12,604 nt of DNA from Halanaerobiales bacterium (GCA_016278435.1 JADQBU010000167.1:1-12604), one strand, 5' to 3'. Counted from the stretch's first letter, positions 1-9,091 are shown. Notes: generated by a model from the letters alone, not told the origin. Numbers and translations are program-made.

Positions 1-59
1 TAGACTAAAGTCTCTTTCCAACATCACTTTTTCATAGATTTTTTGACACTACCCTACTT

Positions 60-1721
60 CTAAAAGGTATTACCTAAACTGAAATGGGGCATACCTACCC
101 AGTCTTCATTCCAGCCATAGTCAAGTCTGATCTGTCCGATTGGAGTATTTAGCCTGATTCCAAGACCCAGTGAGTGGTTTATATCACCGAGATCAATATC
201 ATCCAGACTATCCCAGGCATTACCACCATCAGCAAAGATTACACCTGTAAATTGTTCGGCAATAGGAAATCTATATTCCAGATTCATTAATAACATATCA
301 TTGCCCTCAAAGGAATATGATTTGTATCCTCTCAGGCTTTCTGAACCACCGAGGCGGTATAATTCAGAATAAGGTAGGTCTCCCTGACCGATACCGGTCT
401 TCAACCTGACAGCCCAGGCCTGACCTGCCTTGAATCCAGGGAAATATCTTCTTACATCAAGATTGTATTTGGTAAAGTCCCTATCTCCACCGAGAAAACT
501 ACCGGCATATTCGATAGAAGCCGAATCGATTGCACCACTGGTAGGATTAAAGGGATGATTGGTAGTATCCCGGTCAACCTTGAATGTTAAACTCCTGATA
601 CTGTTAGCTGTATCTGCCTGTTCTTCCCAGTCATACTCAGTCTCTTCCAGTTTATATCTTACTGTTCCATCCCATTGGTCTGTCAGGGCATGGCCCAGCG
701 AGATGTTGCCACCTCTCCTCTTTTCTGTATACTTTTCACCTGCAGAATTCTCCGATTTTGAGCGTGTATTGTAAACACCAATCCCGAAGGATGTTGGATT
801 ACCAAATATCCAGGGTTCAAAGAAGTCCAGAGAATAGGTATTGGTTTCACCAAACTGCCATCTAAAGCCCAGAGTCTGACCATTACCCATTAAATTTCTT
901 TCCTGGACATTAATAAAACCAAGCCAGCCGTCACGCGAACTATAGCCGGCACCAAAATTTAACTTACCGGTTTTATCTTCTTTTAGATTGACCACCAGAT
1001 TGGCCTGATTCTCTGCTTCTTCTACCCGCTCCAGCTGGGGATTAATCTCAGTAAAATATTTCAGATTATAGAGGTTGCGGTAACTTTCCTGCACATAATT
1101 GATATTCAGGGGTTCGCCTGTTTTAATGTTCTTGAGTTCCCGCATAACAACAAAATCCTTGGTCTTTTCATTACCTTTAAGGATAATATCATTTAAGTAG
1201 CCGATATTAAATTTGAGATTTAATACTCCCTCATCACTTATATTTACATCAGTAAATTTGGCCAGGACATATCCCTTATCCTGATAGCGGTTGCGGACCT
1301 CCTTCAGACCCTGATTAAGTTTTTCAACATTTAAAACCTGACCGGTCTGAATACTCAACCAGTCAATAACCTGCTCCTTAGTGAAAATCTCATTACCTTC
1401 AATCTTGATTTCACTGATAACAGGATTTTCTACAACTTCAAAGATAACCTTGATTCCATCTTCATAATTCTGGAGTGAGGCCTTGACATCCTGAAAATAA
1501 CCCAGATCATAGATAGCCTGCATCTCTTTTTTTATCTGTTCCGGATCAAAGGTATCGCCTACTTTGATAGTAACCGGATCCAGAATCTCCAGGGTAGTAA
1601 TGTATTGATTACCGACTACCTCGATAGCAGTAATTTTTTGACCTTCCTGGGCCTGGGCAAAGCCAGCAAAGAGTCCTAAGACCAGGGCTGACATAATTAG
1701 TAAAATAAATAATTTTTTCAT
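60..1721 (-). CDS. bamA: BamA/TamA-type Omp85 outer-membrane protein insertase with three POTRA domains
   Basis: Outer-membrane assembly protein of the Omp85 family, which folds and inserts beta-barrel proteins. At 553 residues it is shorter than five-POTRA proteobacterial BamA (about 800) and close to TamA (about 580). Residues 1-24 form a signal peptide (MKKLF..., hydrophobic core, AQA cleavage site). POTRA-like repeats lie at about 28-100, 101-174 and 175-248, each with a beta-strand and a conserved glycine (VVGNQYI, IEGNEIF, LKGNEKT). The barrel spans about 252-553. It contains the L6 signature GGSESLRGY (RGY at 464-466) and ends in phenylalanine (LGNTF), the usual barrel C-terminal signal. 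The start at 1721 was chosen because the signal peptide begins there and AAAGGAGGA lies 5 bases upstream. A longer frame to 1787 would overlap tamB and put 22 residues before the signal peptide. The gene follows tamB by 16 bases and is almost surely co-transcribed. Given the neighbour, TamA is an alternative name; BamA is favoured because no second Omp85 is in view. Confidence 0.92.
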   Translation of the reverse strand: MKKLFILLIMSALVLGLFAGFAQAQEGQKITAIEVVGNQYITTLEILDPVTIKVGDTFDPEQIKKEMQAIYDLGYFQDVKASLQNYEDGIKVIFEVVENPVISEIKIEGNEIFTKEQVIDWLSIQTGQVLNVEKLNQGLKEVRNRYQDKGYVLAKFTDVNISDEGVLNLKFNIGYLNDIILKGNEKTKDFVVMRELKNIKTGEPLNINYVQESYRNLYNLKYFTEINPQLERVEEAENQANLVVNLKEDKTGKLNFGAGYSSRDGWLGFINVQERNLMGNGQTLGFRWQFGETNTYSLDFFEPWIFGNPTSFGIGVYNTRSKSENSAGEKYTEKRRGGNISLGHALTDQWDGTVRYKLEETEYDWEEQADTANSIRSLTFKVDRDTTNHPFNPTSGAIDSASIEYAGSFLGGDRDFTKYNLDVRRYFPGFKAGQAWAVRLKTGIGQGDLPYSELYRLGGSESLRGYKSYSFEGNDMLLMNLEYRFPIAEQFTGVIFADGGNAWDSLDDIDLGDINHSLGLGIRLNTPIGQIRLDYGWNEDWVGMPHFSLGNTF

Positions 1722-1726
1722 CTTAA

Positions 1727-1735
1727 TCCTCCTTT
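1727..1735 (-). promoter_or_regulatory. Ribosome binding site of bamA
   Basis: AAAGGAGGA on the minus strand, 5 bases before the ATG at 1721 and just beyond the tamB stop codon. It settles the bamA start in favour of the signal-peptide methionine over an upstream in-frame ATG at 1787. Confidence 0.85.
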
Positions 1736-1737
1736 GA

Positions 1738-4700
1738 TTAAAAATCAATTGATGTTTCAATAAAAAATCTAATCTCATCATTCCCAAGCAGATTTCCTTC
1801 CAGATGGGTTTTATCAGTTAAATAATAACTAAAAGAAAGCTGCTTAAGTGGATCTTCTTCATCATGTGAACTGTCAAGACTAAAGGTACGTGAATATTCA
1901 AGATATAACTTATCGGATAATTGCTTGCCCAGATATACAGTAATATCTCTATTCCAGCCTAGATCGTAGATATCGATCTCCATCCGGTCCAGACTAAAAA
2001 TATCCTTGAATCTCTCTTCTAAGTTTTTAACTACTTTTAACTCCAGGGTCTGCTGGAAAAAGCGGGTAATTTCATTTTTGAGAAAATCAGTTACCCCATC
2101 TCCTTCCCCGGATATAATACCACCCAGGCCACCTCTGCTGGCCAGAAGGTCCAGAATCTCTTTTTCCGGTAAACTGGGTTGAGAGTTAAAAGAAGTAATC
2201 ATTCTGTTAGCCGGGCCGTCAAGATTGATAGTAACCCTTATGCCATGGATATAAGTATGAGCAGTTACATGGACATCAGGTATGTTATTTTTAAATCTCT
2301 CAAAAACAGCAGAACTGGTCTCCAGAATAAATTTATTATTATAAAAGTCGAAACTACCATTACGGCTGGAAACCTGACCTTCCAGTTCATATTTTCCTTC
2401 TGGATTACTTAAAGTAAGGCTCCCTACCTGAACCATAACATCAATATTTTCATTACGTAAATAGACATTTTCCCCGGGTTTAATAACAATGTTATACAGG
2501 GGTTTAAATTTACTGTTTGCCTGTGGTGCTTTAAAGGAAAACGGCACCCTTATTTCCATGTCATGAACCAGAATTTCTCCCCTGATCTCCGGGGTGTAGA
2601 ATTGTCCATTGATTGTAAGATCTGGATCACATTTACCCTTAATAGTTCCACCTGTGAATAGCAAATTCCTGCCTGCAAAGGTGATATTCCAGAAATTACC
2701 TGGGTTAAACGGTGATATTGAACCATTTAACTCAATGGGATTATTATTATAAGTTCCGGTTAAGTGTGATAAATTCAATCTTTTACCGGCGAAGATTAAA
2801 TTACCTTTTAGAACATTGATCTTATGCTCCAGACCCAGTGTAATATCCCTGGCTTCCAGAAATAAATCGCCCTGAGCAGTCAGGTCAGATAGTAAACCTC
2901 TGACCCTGACTTTACCTTCAGTATACCCACTCATACTGAAACCAGGAAAAACACTGGAAGCAATCAGCTGTAGTGGAAAACCTTCCGCATCCAGGTTAAG
3001 GTCCATTTCCCGGTTCTGACCCAGTGAAATACTGCCGTTAATATTAAGACAGCTGTCTCCCTCCAGAATAAGCTGCTGGTTTACCTGTAACTGATTATTA
3101 GAATCAAGCTTAACTTCCCCTTCTAAATGGTTTATTTTAACATCATTAATCACTGCATTTGAGGTAACAGTCTTTAAGCTAAAGCCGATATTTTTTCTGG
3201 GACCACTGATCATCCCCTCAAAATCGAGTCCAGTTTCTACATTTAATTTTAAACCTTTTACAGTAAAATCCTCTTTAATCTGGACATTCTGGCCGCTGAT
3301 AGCAATATCTACATTATCAGTAATCTCTCCATTTAAATTAATCTTACCGCCTGAGATATCTGGACTGGTTGCATTGAAATCAAGCTCAGTTCTCAGGTTA
3401 GCCAGAGGGCCGCTGATCCGGGCCTTACCTGCCAGATAATAGTCCATTTTAACTGGAGATTTTATCCCGGCAATAGCCAGCAAATCCCCTACACTGCCTT
3501 TTTCTGTACTGGCATTTATCTCCAGACCAGGGTTCTCAGCAAGATTATAAATATCACCGGATATTTGATAACTGTAATTATTTAACTGCCAGGTGCCTTC
3601 TGTTAACTCAAGCAGGTCATTTCTATAATGGAAATCACCCTGGAATTTCCCCAGTTTTCTATTTTCATATAATAAGTCCCTGACCGACATCTTTCCCCCG
3701 ATATATGGAGAAGAAATATCACCTGAAATCCGGCCAGTTATATCCATCAAACCTGACAGCGATTGTTTTAAACCAAGCTCGTTAAGCTGCAGATTATTTA
3801 TAATAAAATCGAGGTCCAGACGGTTTTTATTCTGGATATTACCCGACAGAACCGCTTCGGCTGCTTCTTTTCTTAAAGTAAGCTTATTGATATCCAGCTC
3901 GTTACCTTCCCCGGAAGAAAATTTTAACTCTACCTCATCCAGAGCAATATTCCTCTGATTAAAAGTCAATGAGGTGTTTTTAGAAGTTATCTTCCCGGTT
4001 ACCACCGGTTGTTCCGGGGTTCCGGATAATTTAATATTGGCACTGTCAATCCTGCCGACCAGGGGTAATGAACTGTTTATGATATCTTCCAGAAAACCGT
4101 AATCTACCTTTTCTACCAGCAGGTCTGCTGCCAGGGTCTGCTGGTTACTCGCATAATTTATTCCGGCACTACCTTTAATGGTGGCACCATTACTTAACGC
4201 CTCTATTCTGGTCAAATTTGCTTCATTTTTATCGATTGAAAGTCTGGCCAGTAAATTCTTAAAATTATAAGTAGTAATATTACCTGCTGGAGAGTCCACA
4301 CTACCCTCAGGAACAGATAAATCCTGAACCAGCAGTGGGTCAGCTAAACTCCGGGTTAACATTCCAGAAAAACTGGCCACACCTGAAATTAGATCTGTAT
4401 CGAAATAGCGGTTTACCTGTGCTAAATCTACACCATCACCTGCCAGCGAAATATTTAAATCTCTCTCTTCAATATCCACTTCACCTGAGAACTCAATAAT
4501 ACCTTGTTCCATATTTATGAGTCCCTGGTTAAAAACAAGTTTCTGACGGGCCAGCCAGAAACGGGTACTGATAACTTTAAATTTATTATATCCAATTTCT
4601 GGATTTTCTACTTCTATATCTCCAACCAGGGTTAAATCTTCCCAGTTTAATCCATTCCCATTTGCTACCAGATCACAGTTAAACTTCCCATCCAGAGAAG

Positions 4701-6093
4701 CAAACATATTTCCCGTTTTATCATTAATATATTGTGGGCTAATATAACGTTTAAAAAGATTGAATTCTAAGCCCTGACCTGATCCTGTAAAACTATAATC
4801 TCCATCCCGGGTATTATAAACACCATTGACCAGTATCTGGTTATCCTGATTAAGTTGCAGATTAAGTGAATCCACATAAAAAAAACCTTTCCGGTATCTG
4901 ATATGTGTCTTTAAATAACTTATCAGTTCACCTCTTACCTGCCCCTGTGGTAGATAAAAATCCAAAGTCAGACCGGGATCGGTTATTTCACCATTCAGAA
5001 ACAATTCGAACTGAGCTCGTCCAGATAAATCCAGTTCATTCAATACAGCCAGATTAATTCCCGGTTGATTTAAATTAAACCGATCTGAGGTCAGATAACC
5101 GGATAGTTCAGCCGGCCCTTCCTCTACTGGCTTAAACACTCCTTCAAACTGGAAGGGGTTGCCTGCATAATTAAACTCAAAATTCTTCAGCAGAAGTTCC
5201 CTGTTTTTTGACTGGTAATAAATTTCTCCGGTTGTATTAATGATCTTACCTGTGTTGATATAACCAGGCCAATCCAGGAAAATAGTTCCCTTATTAACCG
5301 TAAGTTTTCCATTATAGTCAGTTAGATTTTTTTCCCGGCCGTTGAAACTTATAATGAGATTCCCCTGACCACTCAGGTCGCTAATATCTATACCCGAATA
5401 TGCCAGAGGAAGCAGTGCCGAAAGCTGGTTTAAATTCAGAGGTGAAATACTTACCTTGCCCTGCCAGTAACGCCCGTTAAGAGAAAAATCCAGGGTTATA
5501 CCTTCCAGATTAAGATTCTCAACTTTTTGACCCTTTATCTCAAAATTACTCAAACTGGTATCAGTTAACATCTCCAGATTAAGATTTTCTTTATCCTTGA
5601 TATCCAATCTCAGATTCAAATTTTTGAACTGCTGACCTTCGTATACCAATAAACCTTTATTCACAGTAAGTTGGGACCCTTTAAACCCGTTAGTAATACT
5701 ATCCACCAGGGACCAGATATCCACCTTGTCCTCACCCGCTGCCGACAATTTATTTAGCCTGATTTCAGGATTATTCAAATAGATAGAAGTGATACTACCT
5801 GTCCAATTTCCGGGGTCAGCAATAACTCTGGTAAATTGATAGTTTAATTCCATCTCCGGCGCTAAAATCAGCAGTTCATCACCTTTATTTATTTTCAGAT
5901 CCTTGAGAACTATTCTATTCAGGGGCCAGAACTTAATTTCATTTACTGTAAATTCCATGTTGTATTGGTCTTCAAGATAACTAACAAGATCTTCTCTTAT
6001 ACTGCCAAAAGGGTTGTTGAATTTAAAAAAAAATATTCCAATCATGATAAATAATATAAGTATTATAATAACAGATACCTGCTTCCAGTTCAT
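1738..6093 (-). CDS. tamB: TamB-like (DUF490/AsmA-like) inter-membrane bridge protein
   Basis: A 1451-residue envelope protein of the TamB family. Such proteins are anchored in the inner membrane and span the periplasm as a long beta-groove; they work with an Omp85 partner and are linked to phospholipid transport to the outer membrane. One hydrophobic helix at about 6-23 is an uncleaved N-terminal anchor. The rest is a long run of short, hydrophobic/polar alternating segments with repeated G-x-hydrophobic turns, as expected for a beta-taco fold. The C-terminal TamB domain is recognisable at about 1100-1451. It has the family-typical segment LPEKEILDLLASRGG (from about 1308) and strands such as ITVYLGKQLSDKLYLEYSR, and it ends in IETSIDF. 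It is somewhat longer than E. coli TamB (1259). The ATG at 6093 has only a weak G-rich ribosome site about 12 bases upstream, but no alternative start is open in frame just upstream. bamA follows 16 bases after the stop, so the pair is probably translated from one transcript. Confidence 0.92.
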   Translation of the reverse strand: MNWKQVSVIIILILFIMIGIFFFKFNNPFGSIREDLVSYLEDQYNMEFTVNEIKFWPLNRIVLKDLKINKGDELLILAPEMELNYQFTRVIADPGNWTGSITSIYLNNPEIRLNKLSAAGEDKVDIWSLVDSITNGFKGSQLTVNKGLLVYEGQQFKNLNLRLDIKDKENLNLEMLTDTSLSNFEIKGQKVENLNLEGITLDFSLNGRYWQGKVSISPLNLNQLSALLPLAYSGIDISDLSGQGNLIISFNGREKNLTDYNGKLTVNKGTIFLDWPGYINTGKIINTTGEIYYQSKNRELLLKNFEFNYAGNPFQFEGVFKPVEEGPAELSGYLTSDRFNLNQPGINLAVLNELDLSGRAQFELFLNGEITDPGLTLDFYLPQGQVRGELISYLKTHIRYRKGFFYVDSLNLQLNQDNQILVNGVYNTRDGDYSFTGSGQGLEFNLFKRYISPQYINDKTGNMFASLDGKFNCDLVANGNGLNWEDLTLVGDIEVENPEIGYNKFKVISTRFWLARQKLVFNQGLINMEQGIIEFSGEVDIEERDLNISLAGDGVDLAQVNRYFDTDLISGVASFSGMLTRSLADPLLVQDLSVPEGSVDSPAGNITTYNFKNLLARLSIDKNEANLTRIEALSNGATIKGSAGINYASNQQTLAADLLVEKVDYGFLEDIINSSLPLVGRIDSANIKLSGTPEQPVVTGKITSKNTSLTFNQRNIALDEVELKFSSGEGNELDINKLTLRKEAAEAVLSGNIQNKNRLDLDFIINNLQLNELGLKQSLSGLMDITGRISGDISSPYIGGKMSVRDLLYENRKLGKFQGDFHYRNDLLELTEGTWQLNNYSYQISGDIYNLAENPGLEINASTEKGSVGDLLAIAGIKSPVKMDYYLAGKARISGPLANLRTELDFNATSPDISGGKINLNGEITDNVDIAISGQNVQIKEDFTVKGLKLNVETGLDFEGMISGPRKNIGFSLKTVTSNAVINDVKINHLEGEVKLDSNNQLQVNQQLILEGDSCLNINGSISLGQNREMDLNLDAEGFPLQLIASSVFPGFSMSGYTEGKVRVRGLLSDLTAQGDLFLEARDITLGLEHKINVLKGNLIFAGKRLNLSHLTGTYNNNPIELNGSISPFNPGNFWNITFAGRNLLFTGGTIKGKCDPDLTINGQFYTPEIRGEILVHDMEIRVPFSFKAPQANSKFKPLYNIVIKPGENVYLRNENIDVMVQVGSLTLSNPEGKYELEGQVSSRNGSFDFYNNKFILETSSAVFERFKNNIPDVHVTAHTYIHGIRVTINLDGPANRMITSFNSQPSLPEKEILDLLASRGGLGGIISGEGDGVTDFLKNEITRFFQQTLELKVVKNLEERFKDIFSLDRMEIDIYDLGWNRDITVYLGKQLSDKLYLEYSRTFSLDSSHDEEDPLKQLSFSYYLTDKTHLEGNLLGNDEIRFFIETSIDF

Positions 6094-6125
6094 AAAATAC
6101 GGCCCCCATGGATGCCTTAATTAAA

Positions 6126-6154
6126 ATATTATTACAAATTCATAACATATGCAA
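6126..6154 (-). promoter_or_regulatory. Weak candidate promoter before tamB
   Basis: Minus strand: TTGCAT (6149-6154), 17-base spacer, TAATAT (6126-6131). The spacing is ideal but each box is only a partial match to the vegetative consensus, and the DNA is AT-rich, so chance is likely. If real, it would give tamB-bamA a start independent of the genes upstream; the 78-base gap here is the largest within the envelope cluster. Confidence 0.25.
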
Positions 6155-6171
6155 CCCTAATATGATGTATT

Positions 6172-8031
6172 TTATGGTAACAGCTTGTTGGTTTTCTGGG
6201 TAACATCTTCCTTCTTTTTATCAGACACGGCTGTATCTTCAATATTTATATCGAGAGTTAGGCTTCCCTCCAGAACATATTCAGTCTTTTCAACCGTCTT
6301 TATCTCTGGCTTTTCTTCTGGAACATTAGTAATTTTTTCGGGCTTATCACCAGGTTCAGCTGGCTCAACCGGCTCAGCCGGAAGGTCTTCCTTAACCCCA
6401 TCAACATTTCCTCCGCTTTCGGGTGGGGTATCAATAGCAGGTTCCATGGCAGCAACCGGATAACCGCGGTATACCTGGATAATCAGATCATTATTGTCAG
6501 GGGCCTTCTGAAATTCTTCGATCATCTCTTCAAAACTCTTGTAACCCGAAATCTGGGCTTCAGTTGTAGTCTGGAAATCCTCTTCACCCTCATGGGTCTG
6601 CTCAGTAGTATCTATGCCATAAGAACCCAGAAAACCTCCCTCTATCACAACTGTAGTTATTCCCGGAGGAATATCTTCAGGCAATTTAACTGAGATCTTT
6701 CTGGTAAAAGTTTTACTCCGGTAAGGATGGAGTGTAACTTCCACCTCCAGGGTATCTCCTGGTTTTATTTTTTCATTTAAAACCTCTGCCTTCTGCACCA
6801 GAGCAACATTATCTGTCTTCGATACTTCAATTTCAACCAGAATATTAACAAGGTCTATCTTTTTAAATGGATTACTATTTACTATATCCAGCAGCTGGTA
6901 GAGATCAGATAAACATCTGGCTGCTATATCCTGGCTACTGTAATACATATTGTCGGATTCAATCTCAAGACCCGGTAGTCCGTTTCCCATAACTTTAAAA
7001 TTAACCCAGGCAGAACCTTTACCTATCCTATCAAGGGCTTTATCGATGGCCTGCAGGGTAATATTACTGGTCAAAGCCGTCAAATAGCGTTCATCATTGA
7101 CTATCTGGGTATTAATAGTTATATCTTTATTCCGGTCCTTATCTCTAACATTTACCTTGAGAGGCACTATTTTTGAAAATTTTTCCAGTTTTCCGGCAAT
7201 TCCTGCTCCCCTGTCAACATTAATCGACCCTAGCAGTTTATTTAGGGGTGAACCCAGTTTAAATGACCTTTCCTGACCTGGTATGATTGCATTTATATAG
7301 GCCTCACTTAATAAAAAATCCACCTCTCCTTTATTTGTGAAAGGGTGACCGAATGCCAGGATTTTATTATTTTCAATATAAGATACAGTACCAATAGAAG
7401 CAACACTGACATCACCACGGGCCAGCTGAACTGCAATAGCACTACCCGGTTCTGGGGCTGCTATATCCTGCTGCTGGTCTTTTAATCCTCCACCCGGTAA
7501 AACTTTAAAATCAAGTGGGGCCAGATCTTCCTGCAGACTTGCCAGAGCCCGCCCTGCAATTCCACTCACTAGCAGCGGTGTTTTAAGTTTAATTAAATTT
7601 TCATCTGAACCGTTTAACTCCTTATTGTTTGTTGTGGGAAGCTCATCAAGCAAGTTCAACATATAATTTATAGGAGTAACCAGGGCATACCGCTGGTCAG
7701 TATTTGACCATCCATACCCGATTGCTCCAATCAATTTACCATCTATATATACCGGACTTCCACTCATACCGGCAGCAATCCCACCAATTTCCTCTATCTT
7801 ATCTCCACCGGCTTTAATCAGGATAAGATCTTCATTAATTCCTGTATCATGCAAAATACTTACTATCTCAACAGGAAACTCCTCAACCTCTGTTCCCTGA
7901 AATACAGTCTTCCCGGTACCCATCATTCCTGGTTGTATCTGGTCCAGATCTAATATATCTACAGCCTGAATGATTCCAGTAAAGCTCAGAATAAGTATTA
8001 ATATTATTATAAAAGACCTTGCTCTATACAA
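6172..8031 (-). CDS. Exported SpoIVB-like peptidase S55 domain protein
   Basis: A 619-residue exported protein with a SpoIVB (MEROPS S55) peptidase-like domain. Residues 1-23 are a signal peptide or anchor (RAR, a long Ile/Leu core, then IQA before VD). The serine motif GMSGSP at 88-93, in GGIAAGMSGSPVYIDGKLIG, matches the SpoIVB catalytic-serine region; S90 is the probable nucleophile by analogy with GxSGxP proteases. A second conserved stretch, ILAFGHPF (H229), resembles the SpoIVB catalytic-histidine region (LGHV) but lies after the serine motif, the reverse of SpoIVB. Residues about 410-470 look like a beta-rich domain. A Pro/Glu-rich linker at about 550-580 precedes a short C-terminal tail. 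The start is TTG at 8031: an in-frame stop lies just upstream, the signal peptide begins here, and GAAAGGA sits 9 bases before it. It lies 28 bases after the actin gene, in the same direction. No PDZ domain was recognised. Its substrate is unknown, and proteolytic activity is inferred. Confidence 0.87.
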   Translation of the reverse strand: MYRARSFIIILILILSFTGIIQAVDILDLDQIQPGMMGTGKTVFQGTEVEEFPVEIVSILHDTGINEDLILIKAGGDKIEEIGGIAAGMSGSPVYIDGKLIGAIGYGWSNTDQRYALVTPINYMLNLLDELPTTNNKELNGSDENLIKLKTPLLVSGIAGRALASLQEDLAPLDFKVLPGGGLKDQQQDIAAPEPGSAIAVQLARGDVSVASIGTVSYIENNKILAFGHPFTNKGEVDFLLSEAYINAIIPGQERSFKLGSPLNKLLGSINVDRGAGIAGKLEKFSKIVPLKVNVRDKDRNKDITINTQIVNDERYLTALTSNITLQAIDKALDRIGKGSAWVNFKVMGNGLPGLEIESDNMYYSSQDIAARCLSDLYQLLDIVNSNPFKKIDLVNILVEIEVSKTDNVALVQKAEVLNEKIKPGDTLEVEVTLHPYRSKTFTRKISVKLPEDIPPGITTVVIEGGFLGSYGIDTTEQTHEGEEDFQTTTEAQISGYKSFEEMIEEFQKAPDNNDLIIQVYRGYPVAAMEPAIDTPPESGGNVDGVKEDLPAEPVEPAEPGDKPEKITNVPEEKPEIKTVEKTEYVLEGSLTLDINIEDTAVSDKKKEDVTQKTNKLLP

Positions 8032-8040
8032 ATTATCAAA

Positions 8041-8047
8041 TCCTTTC
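8041..8047 (-). promoter_or_regulatory. Ribosome binding site supporting a TTG start
   Basis: GAAAGGA on the minus strand, 9 bases before TTG at 8031. No ATG or GTG is available in frame between the upstream stop codon and the signal peptide, so this site supports the rare TTG initiation of the S55 protein. Confidence 0.65.
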
Positions 8048-8059
8048 TATCAACCCCCA

Positions 8060-9091
8060 TTACTTAATGGTTCTACTCTCATTCGACAGTAAGATTTCAC
8101 TTAATTTGTCTATTTCTTCCAGAGCTATTCCGGTTCCCCGGGCCACACAGGTTAGAGGATCATCACTTATGAATACAGGTATTCCGGTTTCTTCACTTAT
8201 TAATCTATCAAAACCTTTTAATAAAGAACCACCACCGGATAAGATTATCCCCCGTTCTATAATATCGGAAGATAGTTCTGGCGGAGTATCTTCAAGTACA
8301 CTTCTTACCCCATCAACAATAACATAAAGGCAATCATGATAGGCGCCCAGCATTTCCTGAGAGTTAATTTTGAGTTTTTTAGGTAATCCCGACATAATAT
8401 CACGGCCTTTTACCTCATACTCTTTTTCCTCTCCACTTTCTATAAAAGCAGCCCCTATTTCAAATTTCATTTCTTCTGCAGTTTTTTCCCCGATAATAAC
8501 ATTATATCTATCTTTAATATAGCGGACAGTGGCTTCATCAAAGCGGTCACCACCCATACGTAGAGATTTGCTAACTACAATACCACCAAGAGAAATAACT
8601 GCAATCTCTGCAGTTCCACCTCCAATATCAATAATCATGCTCCCCCTTGGTTCTGATATAGGCAATCCGGCCCCTATCGCAGCAGCCAGTGGTTCTTCAA
8701 TTAAATATGTTTTTCTGGCCCCCACCTGCATTGCAGCCTCAATAACAGCTCTCTTCTCCACACTGGTAATCCCCACCGGTACACAGACCATTACAGTCGG
8801 TTTAAATATCCTTCTCCTTTTAACTACTCGTGATATAAAATACTTTAGCATAACTTCTGTTACCTCAAAATCAGCAATAACCCCATCTTTCAAGGGTCTG
8901 ATTGCTACAATATTTCCCGGGGTCCGGCCCAACATCATCCGGGCCTCAGTTCCCACAGCCAGTACTTTTTGTTCCCGTTTTTCCATAGCTACAACTGAAG
9001 GTTCCTGTAAAACGATACCTTTACCTTTTTCATAAATAAGTATATTGGCTGTACCCAGATCAATCCCAATTTTTTTTGACATAGCAACCAT
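8060..9091 (-). CDS. mbl: MreB/Mbl-type rod-shape bacterial actin
   Basis: A 343-residue cytoskeletal ATPase that forms membrane-bound filaments and steers lateral wall synthesis. The actin signatures are all present: phosphate-1 loop IDLGTAN (10-16), the strongly conserved TPGNIVAIRPLKDGVIADFE (57-76), the catalytic glutamate region YLIEEPLAAAIGAG (129-142), phosphate-2 loop IDIGGGTAEIAVIS (154-167) and adenosine motif ILSGGGSLLKG (283-293). Length is normal for MreB/Mbl. The ATG at 9091 is preferred, with GGTGG seven bases upstream; the fourth-codon ATG at 9082 is possible and would better match the MreB N-terminus. The symbol mbl rests on synteny: in B. subtilis mbl directly follows spoIIID, as here. 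Sequence alone does not separate Mbl from MreB. A vegetative-type promoter candidate lies in the 74-base gap after spoIIID, and the S55 gene follows after 28 bases. Confidence 0.94.
   Translation of the reverse strand: MVAMSKKIGIDLGTANILIYEKGKGIVLQEPSVVAMEKREQKVLAVGTEARMMLGRTPGNIVAIRPLKDGVIADFEVTEVMLKYFISRVVKRRRIFKPTVMVCVPVGITSVEKRAVIEAAMQVGARKTYLIEEPLAAAIGAGLPISEPRGSMIIDIGGGTAEIAVISLGGIVVSKSLRMGGDRFDEATVRYIKDRYNVIIGEKTAEEMKFEIGAAFIESGEEKEYEVKGRDIMSGLPKKLKINSQEMLGAYHDCLYVIVDGVRSVLEDTPPELSSDIIERGIILSGGGSLLKGFDRLISEETGIPVFISDDPLTCVARGTGIALEEIDKLSEILLSNESRTIK

Noticed and set aside
1722..1787. N-terminal extension of bamA by 22 codons (start at 1787)
   Set aside because: It would overlap the 3-prime end of tamB by about 50 bases and place a charged stretch before a complete signal peptide, while the ATG at 1721 has an ideal ribosome site.
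6023..6109. 29-codon frame (ATG at 6109) overlapping the tamB start on the minus strand
   Set aside because: It is out of frame with tamB, has no ribosome site, and encodes nothing recognisable. It might reduce tamB initiation but nothing supports that.
8529..9035. 168-codon open frame on the plus strand, antisense to the actin gene
   Set aside because: It lies wholly inside a conserved gene, has no ribosome site or recognisable domain, and its composition is what the reverse strand of an actin gene gives.
9080..9082. Actin start at the fourth codon (ATG 9082)
   Set aside because: It would match the usual MreB N-terminus, but the GGTGG ribosome site is better placed for ATG 9091. The difference is three residues and not decidable here.
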